Assembly (NCBI GenBank): GCA_964634885.1
Contig: CAZWLN010000003.1
Span: forward strand, 1-64,000
Length of the DNA stretch: 64,000 bases
Reading direction: 5' to 3'
DNA from: DAINRZ01 sp964634885
Lineage (GTDB): Bacteria; Bacteroidota; Ignavibacteria; Kapaibacteriales; UBA2268
Shown here one piece after another: positions 18,054 through 27,189 of the stretch. Below the pieces are notes generated by a model. It did no database searches. It had not been told where the DNA came from and was given only the letters and a program-made list of their open reading frames with translations. Numbering within the stretch: the first letter of the stretch is position 1; each line of letters begins with the position of its first letter. Both the position numbers and the translations under genes were made by a program.

Positions 18054-18728
18054 TTACCAAACAATCTGAACTTTTGGTAACAGCGCTTTAATTCTTTCCA
18101 TCTCGGCTTCGTCGAACCTGTTCCCGAAGAGGTACATGCTCTTCAGGTTGGGCAGCGTCGCGATCGTATCCGGCAGGGTCTTCAGCCTGTTGTCGGACAG
18201 GTAGAGCGAGGCCAGGCTTTTCAGTCCGGCAATGCTGTCCGGCAGCTTCTTGATTTTGTTCTGGGACAGGACCAGGTCCACCAGCTTGTCGAGCCTGCCG
18301 ATGCTTTCGGGTATTTTTGTGAGGCTGTTCCTGCCAAGGTAGAGCACTTTAAGGTTTCTCAGCTTGCCGAGGCTGTCGGAAAAAACACGTACAACGTTCT
18401 TGTTAATATATAATTCCTGCAAATTAGTGAGCTCGAAGAGGAAATCGGGGATGGAGTCAATGTTGTTCTGGTCCAGTACAAGCTTCTGAAGGTTCCTGAA
18501 CCTGAGGATTTCCTCAGGCACAAGCGTCAGCCCCCTGTTTGAAAGGTTCAGGATGAAGACTTTGTCGGGTTCAGTGAGGCCTTCCTCGACACTTTCATAG
18601 ACCTTCTGTTTTTTCATCTCCTCTGGTGTGAGCAGGGTGTCCTGGGGGACTGCCTTCAGGCAGGCAGATGAGAGCATTATCAACGAGAAAATGAATATGT
18701 ACTTTATTTTATTGCAATCATTCAGCAT
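18054..18728 (-). CDS. Secreted leucine-rich-repeat protein, short form
   Basis: A 224-residue protein: signal peptide (YIFIFSLIMLSSACLKA, where LSSAC is a usable lipobox), the entry motif VEEGLTEPDKVFILNL, then about six 23-residue LRRs and a C-terminal cap ending LLPKVQIVW. The cap matches the end of the 500-residue paralogue (LMPDIEISW), so the two share both ends and differ mainly in repeat number. A divergent gene (18887) lies 158 bases away. Confidence 0.85.
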   Translation of the reverse strand: MLNDCNKIKYIFIFSLIMLSSACLKAVPQDTLLTPEEMKKQKVYESVEEGLTEPDKVFILNLSNRGLTLVPEEILRFRNLQKLVLDQNNIDSIPDFLFELTNLQELYINKNVVRVFSDSLGKLRNLKVLYLGRNSLTKIPESIGRLDKLVDLVLSQNKIKKLPDSIAGLKSLASLYLSDNRLKTLPDTIATLPNLKSMYLFGNRFDEAEMERIKALLPKVQIVW

Positions 18729-18886
18729 AAAGATGCAGATTATTCATATTACTAAATTAATAATTATTAATAGTGGCAAATATACTGATTTGATTTAAGA
18801 TAGAAAATACATTTTATTAAATTACCTTTTTCCGAAACAACTATAATGTTAGATTTGTAGTCGTAATTGATAATTAAAGTGAAAAA

Positions 18887-19666
18887 ATGCTTTCAATATT
18901 TGGGATAGTTGGTAGAAAAGTAATAAACTTTGTAGCGGAACTGGGCAGGATTTCCATAATGGTTATCAACGTGATCCGCTTTCTGCCGCGTTTGTTCAAA
19001 GACCGCAAACTGGTGTTGGAACAGATGGAGATCATCGGAGCGAACTCGCTGCCGCTGGTAATCCTCATCGGGTCCTTTACCGGCGCCATTGCCGCACTGG
19101 AAGCCACGCTGCTGTTCGACAAATTCAACCTGATGGCAATTACGACACCGTTCATGGGTGCATCGATTGCTACTGCTGTTTTCACCGAACTGACGCCCGT
19201 ACTGACGGCGCTGGTAATTGCCGGCAGAGTGGGCGGGGCCATGGCTGCCGAGATTGGAACGATGAAGGTCTCCGAGCAGATCGATGCCCTGGACATGATG
19301 GCAATCGACAAGAACCGCTTCCTGGCAATGCCGCGGGTTTTCGCCACTTTGTGCATGATGCCCGTGTTGGCTGTCTTTTCCAATGTCGTTGCGCTTGCAG
19401 GCGCTTACGTCCTTACTTCCATAAAATATGATTTCTCAGCGGTTACTTTCTTCAGTTCGGTACAGAATTTTTTTAACTTCAGGGAGATTGCAATCGGTAT
19501 TACAAAGTCGTTTTTGTTCGGTGGTGTTACTGCCGTCATCGGCTGCCATGTCGGTTTCTCCACTTCAGGCGGAGCCGAAGGTGTCGGCAGGAGTACCGTC
19601 AGGGCTTTTACCCTGGCTGCTGCTGCCATTCTTATCATCGACGCCCTGTTCGGCATGGTGATTTGA
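18887..19666 (+). CDS. mlaE: MlaE-family lipid ABC transporter permease
   Basis: A 259-residue permease of the MlaE/YrbE family, with about five membrane helices and the family core EL TPVLTALVIAGRVGGAMAAE followed by GTMKVSEQIDALDMM. Such permeases work with an ATPase (MlaF) and an MCE protein (MlaD) to move phospholipids between membranes. The gene is solitary here: the next gene downstream is an unrelated DUF4268 protein, and no MlaF or MlaD is in the window. The partners must be encoded elsewhere if it works. Start ATG at 18887; a TAGATTTG box 30 bases upstream resembles the -7 element of Bacteroidota promoters. Confidence 0.9.
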   Translation: MLSIFGIVGRKVINFVAELGRISIMVINVIRFLPRLFKDRKLVLEQMEIIGANSLPLVILIGSFTGAIAALEATLLFDKFNLMAITTPFMGASIATAVFTELTPVLTALVIAGRVGGAMAAEIGTMKVSEQIDALDMMAIDKNRFLAMPRVFATLCMMPVLAVFSNVVALAGAYVLTSIKYDFSAVTFFSSVQNFFNFREIAIGITKSFLFGGVTAVIGCHVGFSTSGGAEGVGRSTVRAFTLAAAAILIIDALFGMVI

Positions 19667-19765
19667 TTACTAACGAGTTAACAAGATTAATTCCAGACAA
19701 AAGGATAATGTTATAATAAGAAAAGAATAATAACCACATAACCTGCTAATAAAAGGCAAAAAAAT

Positions 19766-20707
19766 ATGAAATTGGGGAAATTAGAAAAAGTTGAACTTAG
19801 AGAACTATGGAAAGGTGAAGCAACAGACTTTACACCTTGGCTTTCTGAAGCTGAAAATATCGAACTACTTAGTGATTGCATCGGGATTGAATTGGAGGTA
19901 ATATGCCAGGAGAAGAATGTTGGCCCGTTCCGTGCTGATATATTGTGTAAGGATACATTAACAAGTCACTATGTTTTAATTGAGAATCAACTAGAAAAAA
20001 CAGATCATAGCCATCTTGGGCAAATTATTACATATGCTGCCGGACTTGATGCCGTCTGCATCGTCTGGATATCTAAGGAATTTACCGAAGAACATAGGGC
20101 AGCTATTGATTGGTTGAACAAGATAAGCGACGATGGTATTGATTTTTTTGGAGTAGTGATACAGGCATTTAAAATCGGCGACAGTAAACCAGCTCCAATG
20201 TTCGATATTGTTGCCAAGCCAAACGATTGGTCAAAATCAATCAGAACCGGTTTGGAAAGCAAAGAGTTGACTGATACTGACAATCTAAAAATTGAATATT
20301 GGACCGGATTGAAGAATTTTTTGGAAAATTCAGGAAGTATGTTGAAAACACAAAAACCGTCTCACAATCACTGGTATAGTTTTGCATTGGGTAAAAGCGG
20401 TTACGGTATGGCTGCCACTATTAACACCCAAAAGAAAGTAATCAGAGTTGAATTCATGATTTCTAATGATATTGACAAATCGAAGTTTAATGAAATTAAA
20501 AGCCAGTATTTTGAAAAATCGGTTTCGATATTCAGTAATTCACTGCAATGGGATGAACTCGAAGGAAAGAAATCGAGTTATGTATTTATTTCCAGGGAAG
20601 CTGACGTTTCGAATAGATCAGATTGGCAGGAACAATACAAATGGCTGAAGGAAATGCTCGAGAAATTCGATAGGTTTTTCAGGCCAATAATTAGAAATGG
20701 TAATTAA
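19766..20707 (+). CDS. DUF4268 domain-containing protein (PD-(D/E)XK nuclease-like)
   Basis: A 313-residue protein. The N-terminal half has the nuclease-like core VGPFRADILCKD...YVLIENQLEKTDHSHLGQIITYAAGL, in which D of RADI, E of IENQ and the Q/Y downstream match the PD-(D/E)XK layout (with IENQ in place of EXK). The C-terminal half is the DUF4268 domain (YWTGLKNFLENSG...). Such genes occur singly and patchily in bacteria and near defence genes, so horizontal acquisition is plausible. Its codons look more AT-rich than the neighbouring genes. No partner methylase or helicase is nearby, and activity is not established. Confidence 0.85.
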   Translation: MKLGKLEKVELRELWKGEATDFTPWLSEAENIELLSDCIGIELEVICQEKNVGPFRADILCKDTLTSHYVLIENQLEKTDHSHLGQIITYAAGLDAVCIVWISKEFTEEHRAAIDWLNKISDDGIDFFGVVIQAFKIGDSKPAPMFDIVAKPNDWSKSIRTGLESKELTDTDNLKIEYWTGLKNFLENSGSMLKTQKPSHNHWYSFALGKSGYGMAATINTQKKVIRVEFMISNDIDKSKFNEIKSQYFEKSVSIFSNSLQWDELEGKKSSYVFISREADVSNRSDWQEQYKWLKEMLEKFDRFFRPIIRNGN

Positions 20708-20726
20708 TATTATTTTTGATGAATAA

Positions 20727-21914
20727 ATGAACAATGTCCGGAAATATATTGCCTGTATTCTGATTATTCTGGCAGCAGTGTCTTGCAGCCAGGATAAGAA
20801 AAAGAAAACTGCCGGGGCTGACGGTAAAGACAGCAACGGCTCTGTGCTTTTCTCGGGCGATACTGTCGAAAAGCCGGAAATAGATACATTGTCCAGGGAC
20901 CTGATCGGCAACATCCCGGTTTTGCCCGGCGGAGTCCTTACCACAGGTACTGCTGCCGATTTCTCAATCCTGACAAAAAAGATTGCCGACCCGGAATCCA
21001 TCAAGTCCATTGATTTCTCAGACTGTAAACTTAAGAAATTGCCCGACGCGGTACCTGAACTTAAGAACCTGGTCTCCATCGACTTGTCCGGCAATCCACA
21101 GATGGACCTGGCCGACGCCTTCAAAAAACTTTCCGGCCTGAAATACCTGAAAATTATTAACCTGTGCGACAACTCCATTGTTACTCTTCCCGAAGAGATT
21201 ACCCGGCTGGTGAGGATCGTGAAAATCGACCTGTCCCAAAATCTCGACCTCAACCTGGACGACGCTTTCAGGAAACTGTCGCGGATCAGGACACTGGCCG
21301 ACCTTGATCTCAGTAATAATGTTTTCGTAGAGATCCCTCCTTCTCTGGGGTACCTCAGGGGGCTGCGGAGGCTGGAACTGAGTTACAACTGGCTCCATTC
21401 CATTCCCCCGGAAGTGTTCCGTATGCCCTGGCTCAGGGAACTATACCTGAGGGGCAATTCGGTGAAGGCGGTGCCTGACGCCATTGCCAACCTGAAACAG
21501 TTGTACACCCTCGACCTTGGGGTCAACGAACTGACATCCGTTTCCGACTCGCTCTATTCTCTTCCCCGCCTTCAGGCTATTATGCTCGACGGCAACAACC
21601 AGTTGGACTATGGTTATGTTTGTTCCAGGCTTTCCCGGATGGACATCAGGCATATCAACCTGTCCAGCAACTGGCTGCAGGCTGTACCGAACGGGGTACT
21701 GGAAATGGAAAACCTGGAAGTGCTCATTTTCAGGAATAACTATCTGACAGCGCTGCCACAGGGCATTTTTAGCCTTGGGAGGCTTAAGAGGCTTGACATT
21801 TCAGGCAACAGGATAAAGAATGTCAACAAAGAAGCCTTGGGCAGGAAATTCCTCAGGAAGTTGATCAACGCTCCCAACGGTGAAGACATTACTCCTCCGG
21901 AGCTTATATTTTGA
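20727..21914 (+). CDS. Leucine-rich-repeat lipoprotein
   Basis: A 395-residue protein with a clear lipoprotein signal (YIACILIILAAVSC, Cys at residue 20). After a low-complexity linker of about 50 residues, the entry motif LTKKIADPESIKSIDF leads into about a dozen LRRs of 23-25 residues. Two repeats carry an unusual longer form (NPQMDLADAFKKLSGLKYL and NLDLNLDDAFRKLSRI), which suggests internal duplication. It is followed by another lipoprotein gene (21949), so the two may act together at the outer membrane. Confidence 0.87.
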   Translation: MNNVRKYIACILIILAAVSCSQDKKKKTAGADGKDSNGSVLFSGDTVEKPEIDTLSRDLIGNIPVLPGGVLTTGTAADFSILTKKIADPESIKSIDFSDCKLKKLPDAVPELKNLVSIDLSGNPQMDLADAFKKLSGLKYLKIINLCDNSIVTLPEEITRLVRIVKIDLSQNLDLNLDDAFRKLSRIRTLADLDLSNNVFVEIPPSLGYLRGLRRLELSYNWLHSIPPEVFRMPWLRELYLRGNSVKAVPDAIANLKQLYTLDLGVNELTSVSDSLYSLPRLQAIMLDGNNQLDYGYVCSRLSRMDIRHINLSSNWLQAVPNGVLEMENLEVLIFRNNYLTALPQGIFSLGRLKRLDISGNRIKNVNKEALGRKFLRKLINAPNGEDITPPELIF

Positions 21915-21948
21915 GTATAATTGTGCAATATATTACAGGAGCTTATCG

Positions 21949-22584
21949 ATGAAGTCATTGCTAATTAAAACTGTACCCCTGGCAGTATTATGCCTCGCAT
22001 TTTTCGCTGCATGCTCTACCAATCCCGATTTTAAAGAGATTGACCGCGGAATGGACGACATCAGCCGCCGCATCGGCAGGATGGAAACCGTTGCCAACAG
22101 GATGGAAGGAAAAGAGATTGAGACTTACAAGCAGACCTTTCTCTGGAACACCGACGAGTTCGAAACCAGCATGAAAAGACTGGCACAGGAACTCGACGAT
22201 GTAAAGAAGTCGGAGAACGACCGTGAGTACTCTGCCGACCAGATCTATGATTTCAGGGAATTGATACAGAGGCTGAAAGGAGACTGCGACAGGTTGAACG
22301 CCGTTGCCGACGAAGCCCTTAAGTTGATGAACATCAGCGGCATCAGAGCCATGGAGACAGAAACCGGTAACTTCATCGCCGAAATAGTCAAGTTCAGGGA
22401 AGAGCTTTCCCGCATCAGCGACCTTGCAGGCCAGCTCAAATCGGACAAACCACTTCGCAAGCCCGATGAATTTGTAATGCCCGTCAAACCGGTGCCGGCC
22501 GATTCGAGTAAAGTGAAGAAAGACACAACAAAAGTCGGGCTGAAACAGCTACCCACTGCAAAGGACAGCACGAAGAAGAGATAA
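21949..22584 (+). CDS. Predicted coiled-coil lipoprotein
   Basis: A 211-residue protein from the ATG at 21949, chosen because it follows a CAGGAG ribosome-binding site (21936-21941) and opens with a textbook lipoprotein signal (LAVLCLAFFAAC, lipobox FAAC). A longer frame from 21880 lacks these and overlaps the upstream gene. The mature part is mostly charged helix with heptad spacing (FKEIDRGMDDISRRIGRMETVANRM and later segments), ending in a Pro/Lys-rich tail. Function unknown; it follows an LRR lipoprotein by 34 bases and the pair share a terminator. Confidence 0.8.
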   Translation: MKSLLIKTVPLAVLCLAFFAACSTNPDFKEIDRGMDDISRRIGRMETVANRMEGKEIETYKQTFLWNTDEFETSMKRLAQELDDVKKSENDREYSADQIYDFRELIQRLKGDCDRLNAVADEALKLMNISGIRAMETETGNFIAEIVKFREELSRISDLAGQLKSDKPLRKPDEFVMPVKPVPADSSKVKKDTTKVGLKQLPTAKDSTKKR

Positions 22585-22613
22585 TAATCAGGCCAAAGTG
22601 ATTGTACTATCAG

Positions 22614-22650
22614 AGTGGGCATCTCCTTGAGGGGGTGTCCACTTTTTTCT
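22614..22650 (+). terminator. Rho-independent terminator after the lipoprotein pair
   Basis: AGTGGGCATCTCC (22614-22626) pairs with GGGGGTGTCCACT (22631-22643) through a TTGA loop, using a few G-U wobbles, and is followed by a T run (22643-22648). It lies 30 bases after the stop of the lipoprotein gene. Confidence 0.75.
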
Positions 22651-22821
22651 ATTCTATTTTACAATGAAAATATTTGAAATTCTGTAACAAACTGATTATA
22701 TTAATATTTGTTTAATATCTCAGTTGGCTGAAACATCACTGATGTGGCGTTTAAGTATTAATAAAATACAATCTGGTGTTCTTTCAATAGCATTCGGAAT
22801 CTGTCGGGAGAGAGTATTGAT

Positions 22822-24081
22822 ATGAGAAACATAATAGTTTTTTCTATGCTTTTGTTTGGCATTGTTATGCCGGACGCAGTCCAGTCGCAGCAGAAAACCG
22901 CGACAACGTTTGTAATCAGCAACGAGGCTCCCGGGTATTTGATTGACTCGATGATTGCTCACGACTGTGGCGACATGAGCCTGTACAATGTAATGGTGAA
23001 ATTGAAAGAATTCTATCCAAAAGAATATATCAGCGATGAATATATGGCAATACTGGCGTCCTGCCCGTCAAACAGCGAAATATTCACTACGACTTTAAGT
23101 AATTTTGCCGGCCTTAACAATCCTGTATGCATCAACACTGACGGAACCTACTCCATCCAGCCCATTTTTGCCAGCGATTATTGTGAAGACAATGGATATG
23201 ATAGGCTCAGCAACGGGCATTTCGGCGCTTGTACCCCCCGGATACTTTGTGCAAAAAAACCGGAGAAATACATCGACGCAGGCGAGAGCAATAATGGCCG
23301 TTACTATGCCTTTGCCGTTGCCTGGGGTAAAATCTACAAAAATGATTCTGCTTCAACTTTCGTGATTAGCAACGAAGCGCCCGGATATTTGATTGACAAC
23401 CTGATAGCTGCGGGTTACTGCGACTCCAGCCTCTACAGCGTACTTTGCTATCTGAAGCCCAACTCCGGCGGAGCAATTACCGACGCTTTCATGGAAACGA
23501 TTGCATCGTGCCCGGCAGGCAGTGAAATATTTACTACTACATTGGGTAATTTTGCAGGACTGAACGGACCGGTGTGCATCTATACAGAATGCTTATTATC
23601 GATCCAGCCCATATTTGCCGGGGATTTATTCGGGAAGGACGGCTGGAGTACATATACAGGGAAGCAATACGGCAATTGTACTGCCCGGTTTACAATTGCA
23701 AACAGTCCCGAATACTATGTGGGAGCCGGCCACTCCTACGGTGACGGCCTCATTTACATATACAAAGCTTTTGCAGTTGCATGGGCAGACTCGGCAGGAA
23801 CAAAGGCTGTTGAGGACGGAAGCGGCGAGGAGTCCTTGTCAATCGCTCCCAACCCGGCGAGGGAATATATCGAGATTAGTGAACCTTCCGAAGGTTCCGA
23901 ACCTTCGGAAGGCTTGAGTGTCCGCATCTACAACGCTCTCGGCGAATGTGTGATGGATATTGTTTTGAATGTAGAGACGCAAGGCCTTGCGTCTCTACAA
24001 AGAGTGGATATTTCCCGGCTGTCGCCGGGAGTATATTACGTAAGAGTCGGTCTGAACATGGTAAGATTCGTGAAAGTATAA
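22822..24081 (+). CDS. T9SS cargo protein with two copies of an unrecognised 150-residue domain
   Basis: A 419-residue protein: signal peptide (NIIVFSMLLFGIVMPDAVQSQ), two tandem copies of one domain (about 28-170 and 178-325; each opens TFVISNEAPGYLID and contains EIFTTTL(S/G)NFAGLN and ends YYAFAVAWG or YKAFAVAWA), then a T9SS sorting domain (about 345-419). The same domain appears once in the paralogues at 25536, 26383, 29772 and 30508. Each copy carries several Cys, suggesting disulphides. The sorting domain has both palindrome-encoded insertions: PSEGSEPSEG (DNA 23884-23912) and VETQGLASLQ (23971-24000). Function unknown; surface exposure is expected. Confidence 0.85.
   Translation: MRNIIVFSMLLFGIVMPDAVQSQQKTATTFVISNEAPGYLIDSMIAHDCGDMSLYNVMVKLKEFYPKEYISDEYMAILASCPSNSEIFTTTLSNFAGLNNPVCINTDGTYSIQPIFASDYCEDNGYDRLSNGHFGACTPRILCAKKPEKYIDAGESNNGRYYAFAVAWGKIYKNDSASTFVISNEAPGYLIDNLIAAGYCDSSLYSVLCYLKPNSGGAITDAFMETIASCPAGSEIFTTTLGNFAGLNGPVCIYTECLLSIQPIFAGDLFGKDGWSTYTGKQYGNCTARFTIANSPEYYVGAGHSYGDGLIYIYKAFAVAWADSAGTKAVEDGSGEESLSIAPNPAREYIEISEPSEGSEPSEGLSVRIYNALGECVMDIVLNVETQGLASLQRVDISRLSPGVYYVRVGLNMVRFVKV
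23884..23912. repeat. 29-bp coding palindrome (PSEG element), copy 1
   Basis: Arms CCTTCCGAAGGTTC and GAACCTTCGGAAGG (14 bases each) flank a single central base. Read in frame as PSEGSEPSEG in the loop between the EYIEI and VRIYN strands of the sorting domain. Related copies are at 25309, 26154, 27004, 29512, 30254 and (half) 31121, always in the same frame and at the same site. Confidence 0.92.
23971..23998. repeat. 28-bp palindrome (GAGACGCAAGG family), coding copy 1
   Basis: Identical base for base to the intergenic palindrome at 5097-5124. Here it is translated as VETQGLASL within the sorting domain, between the ECVMDIV strand and the RVDISRL segment. Confidence 0.92.
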
Positions 24082-24090
24082 GGCGACATT

Positions 24091-25497
24091 TTGAAAAATT
24101 TTATATTCATATTACTATTTGTTATCTTCTGGGAACCACTCCTCGGCCAGCCCGGCCACTCCGGGTTTTTCCCAATCTCTGTCTGGCTGCAGTCGCCGAG
24201 CCGGGCACAATCATACAAAGACGCCGGCGTAAACCTGTTCATAGGATTGTGGAATGAATTGGACCAGGCACAGTTGGACAACCTGAGAAAAGCAGGGATG
24301 TATGTGATCTGCCGGCAGAATGAATTCGGCCTGTCGCTTAAGGGTGACACTACCGTAGTTGGCTGGATGCATGACGACGAACCGGACAACGCACAATGGA
24401 ACGAGGAAACCCAAAAGTATGATCCCTGCATCGACCCTGCGGAAATCATCGAATACTACAACAGCGTGAAATCCAAAGACGGCAGCCGTCCCGTTTACCT
24501 TAACCTGGGAAGGGGAGTGTCTGACATATACTGGAAGGGGCGCGGCGCCTGCACCGGGAAAACGGATCTGTACAAGGAAAGCAATAATGGATATATTGCC
24601 GGCTGCGACATTGTGTCGTTCGACATCTATCCCGTTAACGACAAGGACACAAACGTCAGTGAAAAGCTGTGGTATGTCCCTAAAGGAATCGACAGCCTTA
24701 GGAACTGGTCTTCCAAGCCGAAGCCTACCTGGTGCTGGATTGAAACCACAAAGATTGCAGACGGCAACAACAGGCAGCCTACTCCCGACGAGGTCAGGTC
24801 CGAAGTGTGGATGGCGATTGTTCACGGCGCCACGGGCATCGGCTATTTCTGCCATTCGTGGACTCCGAAGTTCGACGAAGCCGCTTTACTACATGACTCG
24901 GTAATGATTGAGGCTGTTAAGAACCTGAACGAAACAATTGCCGCTCTTGCGCCTGTCCTGAACAGCCCGGCAATTGTGGATTTCTGCTCGGAAACGTCTT
25001 CCGTTCAACAGATTCCGATTGATATGATGGTAAAATACTATGATGGCTGTTACTATATCTTTGCCGTTTCGATGAGGAAAGGCAAAACGACTGGGACTTT
25101 TACCGTTCCCGTCGGTACGGAAGTCGAAGCCTGGGGAGAAGACAGGCCAATCGATGTGTCAGGCGGTGAATTTACCGATGATTTCACCGATTACCAGGTC
25201 CATATATACAAGGCCCGGGTAACAAATGCGGTAAATGATGATAACCGGAAAAACAGTTATATACAGATTTTTCCCAATCCTGCGGGTGAGTATATCGAGA
25301 TAAGAAAACCTTCCGAAGGTTCCGAACCTTCGGAAGGTTGCAATGTCCGCATCTACAACACCCTCGGGCAATGTGTGATGGAATCATCGACCGGCGAAGT
25401 GTCGGGTAGCAGAAGAATTTGTATTGAAAAACTGCCTCCGGGACAATACTATGCGAAAATTAGCAATAATATTTGTAGTTTTATAGTTATCAGGTAA
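24091..25497 (+). CDS. T9SS cargo protein with glycoside-hydrolase-like TIM barrel
   Basis: A 468-residue protein: signal peptide (FIFILLFVIFWEPLLGQ), a barrel-like catalytic domain (about 25-300) and a T9SS sorting domain (about 390-468). Barrel evidence: the opening FFPISVWLQSPSRAQSYKDAGVN, then strand ends at VICRQNE, VGWMHDDEPDN, VYLNLGRG, IVSFDIYPV, TWCWIETT and GATGIGYFCHSW. The acid of DDEPDN and the Glu of WIETT are placed like acid/base and nucleophile of clan A glycosidases (inference). TTG start 10 bases after the previous stop, with AAGGCG upstream. The sorting domain has the PSEG insertion (25309-25337) but a different second loop (SSTGEVSGSRR). Confidence 0.82.
   Translation: MKNFIFILLFVIFWEPLLGQPGHSGFFPISVWLQSPSRAQSYKDAGVNLFIGLWNELDQAQLDNLRKAGMYVICRQNEFGLSLKGDTTVVGWMHDDEPDNAQWNEETQKYDPCIDPAEIIEYYNSVKSKDGSRPVYLNLGRGVSDIYWKGRGACTGKTDLYKESNNGYIAGCDIVSFDIYPVNDKDTNVSEKLWYVPKGIDSLRNWSSKPKPTWCWIETTKIADGNNRQPTPDEVRSEVWMAIVHGATGIGYFCHSWTPKFDEAALLHDSVMIEAVKNLNETIAALAPVLNSPAIVDFCSETSSVQQIPIDMMVKYYDGCYYIFAVSMRKGKTTGTFTVPVGTEVEAWGEDRPIDVSGGEFTDDFTDYQVHIYKARVTNAVNDDNRKNSYIQIFPNPAGEYIEIRKPSEGSEPSEGCNVRIYNTLGQCVMESSTGEVSGSRRICIEKLPPGQYYAKISNNICSFIVIR
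25307..25339. repeat. Coding palindrome (PSEG element), copy 2
   Basis: Same 29-base palindrome as at 23884, here with AA and TT extending the arms to 16 bases. Translated in frame as PSEGSEPSEG in the sorting domain of the barrel protein. Confidence 0.9.
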
Positions 25498-25535
25498 ATG
25501 TCAAATGATTTTTCAACGGGAAGGAGTTTGAAATC

Positions 25536-26342
25536 ATGAAGCTTAAAGTTTATTACTCGTTTCTATTATTAATATTACTGGCCTTACCATGTAAGGGGCT
25601 GGATGAACCAAAGACGATCCATGTGCTTACTTTTGCGCTAACCAACGAAAAGGAGGACAGGCTCATCGAAAGGCTTGTAAGTGCAGGCTGTACGAACCTG
25701 TACGACGCTCTTGTCTATCTCCGCAAAAACCTGGCTGTCAATTCACCCTATGCTCTTACAAGCAACATGGACATACTGCTGGATTCCCTGAAGAAACTCA
25801 ATTCGAAAGGCGATGTGTTTACAAAACCGCTCAGTACTTTTGGGGGCTACGGCAAGACTCCGGTAGGAATATGTGCCGACGGGACTGTATGCATAAAAAA
25901 ATTCAGTGTCTATGACTATATCGGCGAATTGTGGTTCATTGAATACTTCTGTCTTGAGAATTACACTTTCACTACAAATCCAAACCATTACATCCTGATG
26001 AAAGATTCCATTGACAAGAACCAAAACAGTATCTTGTACGTAGCTTTCGGGATTGCCTGGGGAGGTGTTGTAAACAGTGTAACGGACATGAGTAAGCAGC
26101 GGACGCTGAAAGTTTACCCCAACCCTGCAACTGAGTATATCGAGATTACACAACCTTCCGAAGAATTGGAACCTTCGGAAGGTACGGATTTCCGCATTTA
26201 CAACGCACTCGGCGAGTGTGTGATGGCTGAAAGGCTCGACCCTGAAGCTTCGGTTCAGCGGATTAATATTGAACAGTTGTCTTCCGGACAATACTTTTTA
26301 AAATGTGATAATTTTATTAGCAGATTAATTGTTGTGAAATAG
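25536..26342 (+). CDS. T9SS cargo protein, single-domain member of the tandem family
   Basis: A 268-residue protein with a signal peptide (FLLLILLALPCKG), one copy of the family domain (about 28-180: LTNEKEDRLIERLVSAGCTNLYDALVYLRKN, VFTKPLSTFGGYGKTPVGI, YVAFGIAWGG) and a sorting domain (about 190-268). It is closest to the next gene downstream, and the two share the leader GGAAGGAGTTTG just before the ATG, which supports recent duplication of gene plus leader. The PSEG insertion is present but decayed (PSEELEPSEG). Confidence 0.83.
   Translation: MKLKVYYSFLLLILLALPCKGLDEPKTIHVLTFALTNEKEDRLIERLVSAGCTNLYDALVYLRKNLAVNSPYALTSNMDILLDSLKKLNSKGDVFTKPLSTFGGYGKTPVGICADGTVCIKKFSVYDYIGELWFIEYFCLENYTFTTNPNHYILMKDSIDKNQNSILYVAFGIAWGGVVNSVTDMSKQRTLKVYPNPATEYIEITQPSEELEPSEGTDFRIYNALGECVMAERLDPEASVQRINIEQLSSGQYFLKCDNFISRLIVVK
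26154..26182. repeat. Coding palindrome (PSEG element), copy 3, decayed
   Basis: The outer arms CCTTCCGAAG and CCTTCGGAAGG are kept, but the centre has drifted (AATTGGAA), giving PSEELEPSEG. Length stays 29 bases and the frame is kept. Confidence 0.85.
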
Positions 26343-26382
26343 AAATGAGAATTTATGATTCAATTGGAAGGAGTTTGCAATC

Positions 26383-27189
26383 ATGAAACGTTTAATTCAA
26401 CTACTGTTTATCTTATTATTCTGTACTCTTTTGTCAAACTGTTGCTATGCAATAGGTAATGTTACGAAAATTAACGGTTTTGTATTAACAAACGAAGACA
26501 CCGACAGGCTCATCGAAAGGCTCGAAAGCGCCGGATGCAAGAACCTCTATGATTGTGTCGTCTATATACGCAACCAAATTGAGTACAATGCACCTTTAGC
26601 TCTTGTAACAAACCTGGACGTTCTACTGGGCAAACTGAATAAACTCGGTTCTAAGGGTGAAGTCTTTACCCTGCCCCTGAGTACATTCCGCGGCAGCGGC
26701 AATACCCCTGTTGTCATCAATCCCGACGGTACCATTTTCAGAAAGAAATTCAGCATCTATAAATACCTTGGTTCCGTATGGATAATAAATTATGTTGCTA
26801 ACGAAGGGATGTTCCTCTTTACTACTAATCCTGAGTATTTCATGTTTATTGACAGTGTCTTTGATGCCAACTGGGACCAAACCAGGTACTATGCATTTGG
26901 AATGGCCTGGGGAGGGAAATGGAATTCTGTGTCTGAAGACAATGCCGAAGATGGTTTCAGGGTCTATCCCAACCCGGCAACTGAGTATATAGAGATTACA
27001 CAACCTTCCGAAGGTTTTGAACCTTCTGAAGGTTCGGAAGTCCGCATCTACAACGCCCTCGGTGAGTGTGTGATGGTACAAACCTTTTCACCTTCGGCTG
27101 CCGGCCACCGCATGAATATTGATGGCCTGCCGCGGGGAGCGTATTTCCTGACTGTGGGCCGGAAGTCAACAAACTTCGTAATAAATTGA
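26383..27189 (+). CDS. T9SS cargo protein, single-domain member of the tandem family
   Basis: A 268-residue paralogue of the preceding gene, same layout: signal peptide (LLFILLFCTLLSNCCYA), family domain (LTNEDTDRLIERLESAGCKNLYDCVVYIRN, VFTLPLSTFRGSGNTPVVI, YYAFGMAWGG) and sorting domain. The ribosome-binding site AAGGAG (26368-26373) lies 11 bases before the ATG, in the shared leader. The PSEG insertion is PSEGFEPSEG. The second loop (VQTFSPSAAGHRMN) has no palindrome and may show the state without that element. Confidence 0.83.
   Translation: MKRLIQLLFILLFCTLLSNCCYAIGNVTKINGFVLTNEDTDRLIERLESAGCKNLYDCVVYIRNQIEYNAPLALVTNLDVLLGKLNKLGSKGEVFTLPLSTFRGSGNTPVVINPDGTIFRKKFSIYKYLGSVWIINYVANEGMFLFTTNPEYFMFIDSVFDANWDQTRYYAFGMAWGGKWNSVSEDNAEDGFRVYPNPATEYIEITQPSEGFEPSEGSEVRIYNALGECVMVQTFSPSAAGHRMNIDGLPRGAYFLTVGRKSTNFVIN
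27004..27032. repeat. Coding palindrome (PSEG element), copy 4
   Basis: CCTTCCGAAGGTT...AACCTTCTGAAGG: one arm mismatch and a changed centre; read as PSEGFEPSEG at the usual site in the sorting domain. Confidence 0.87.
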
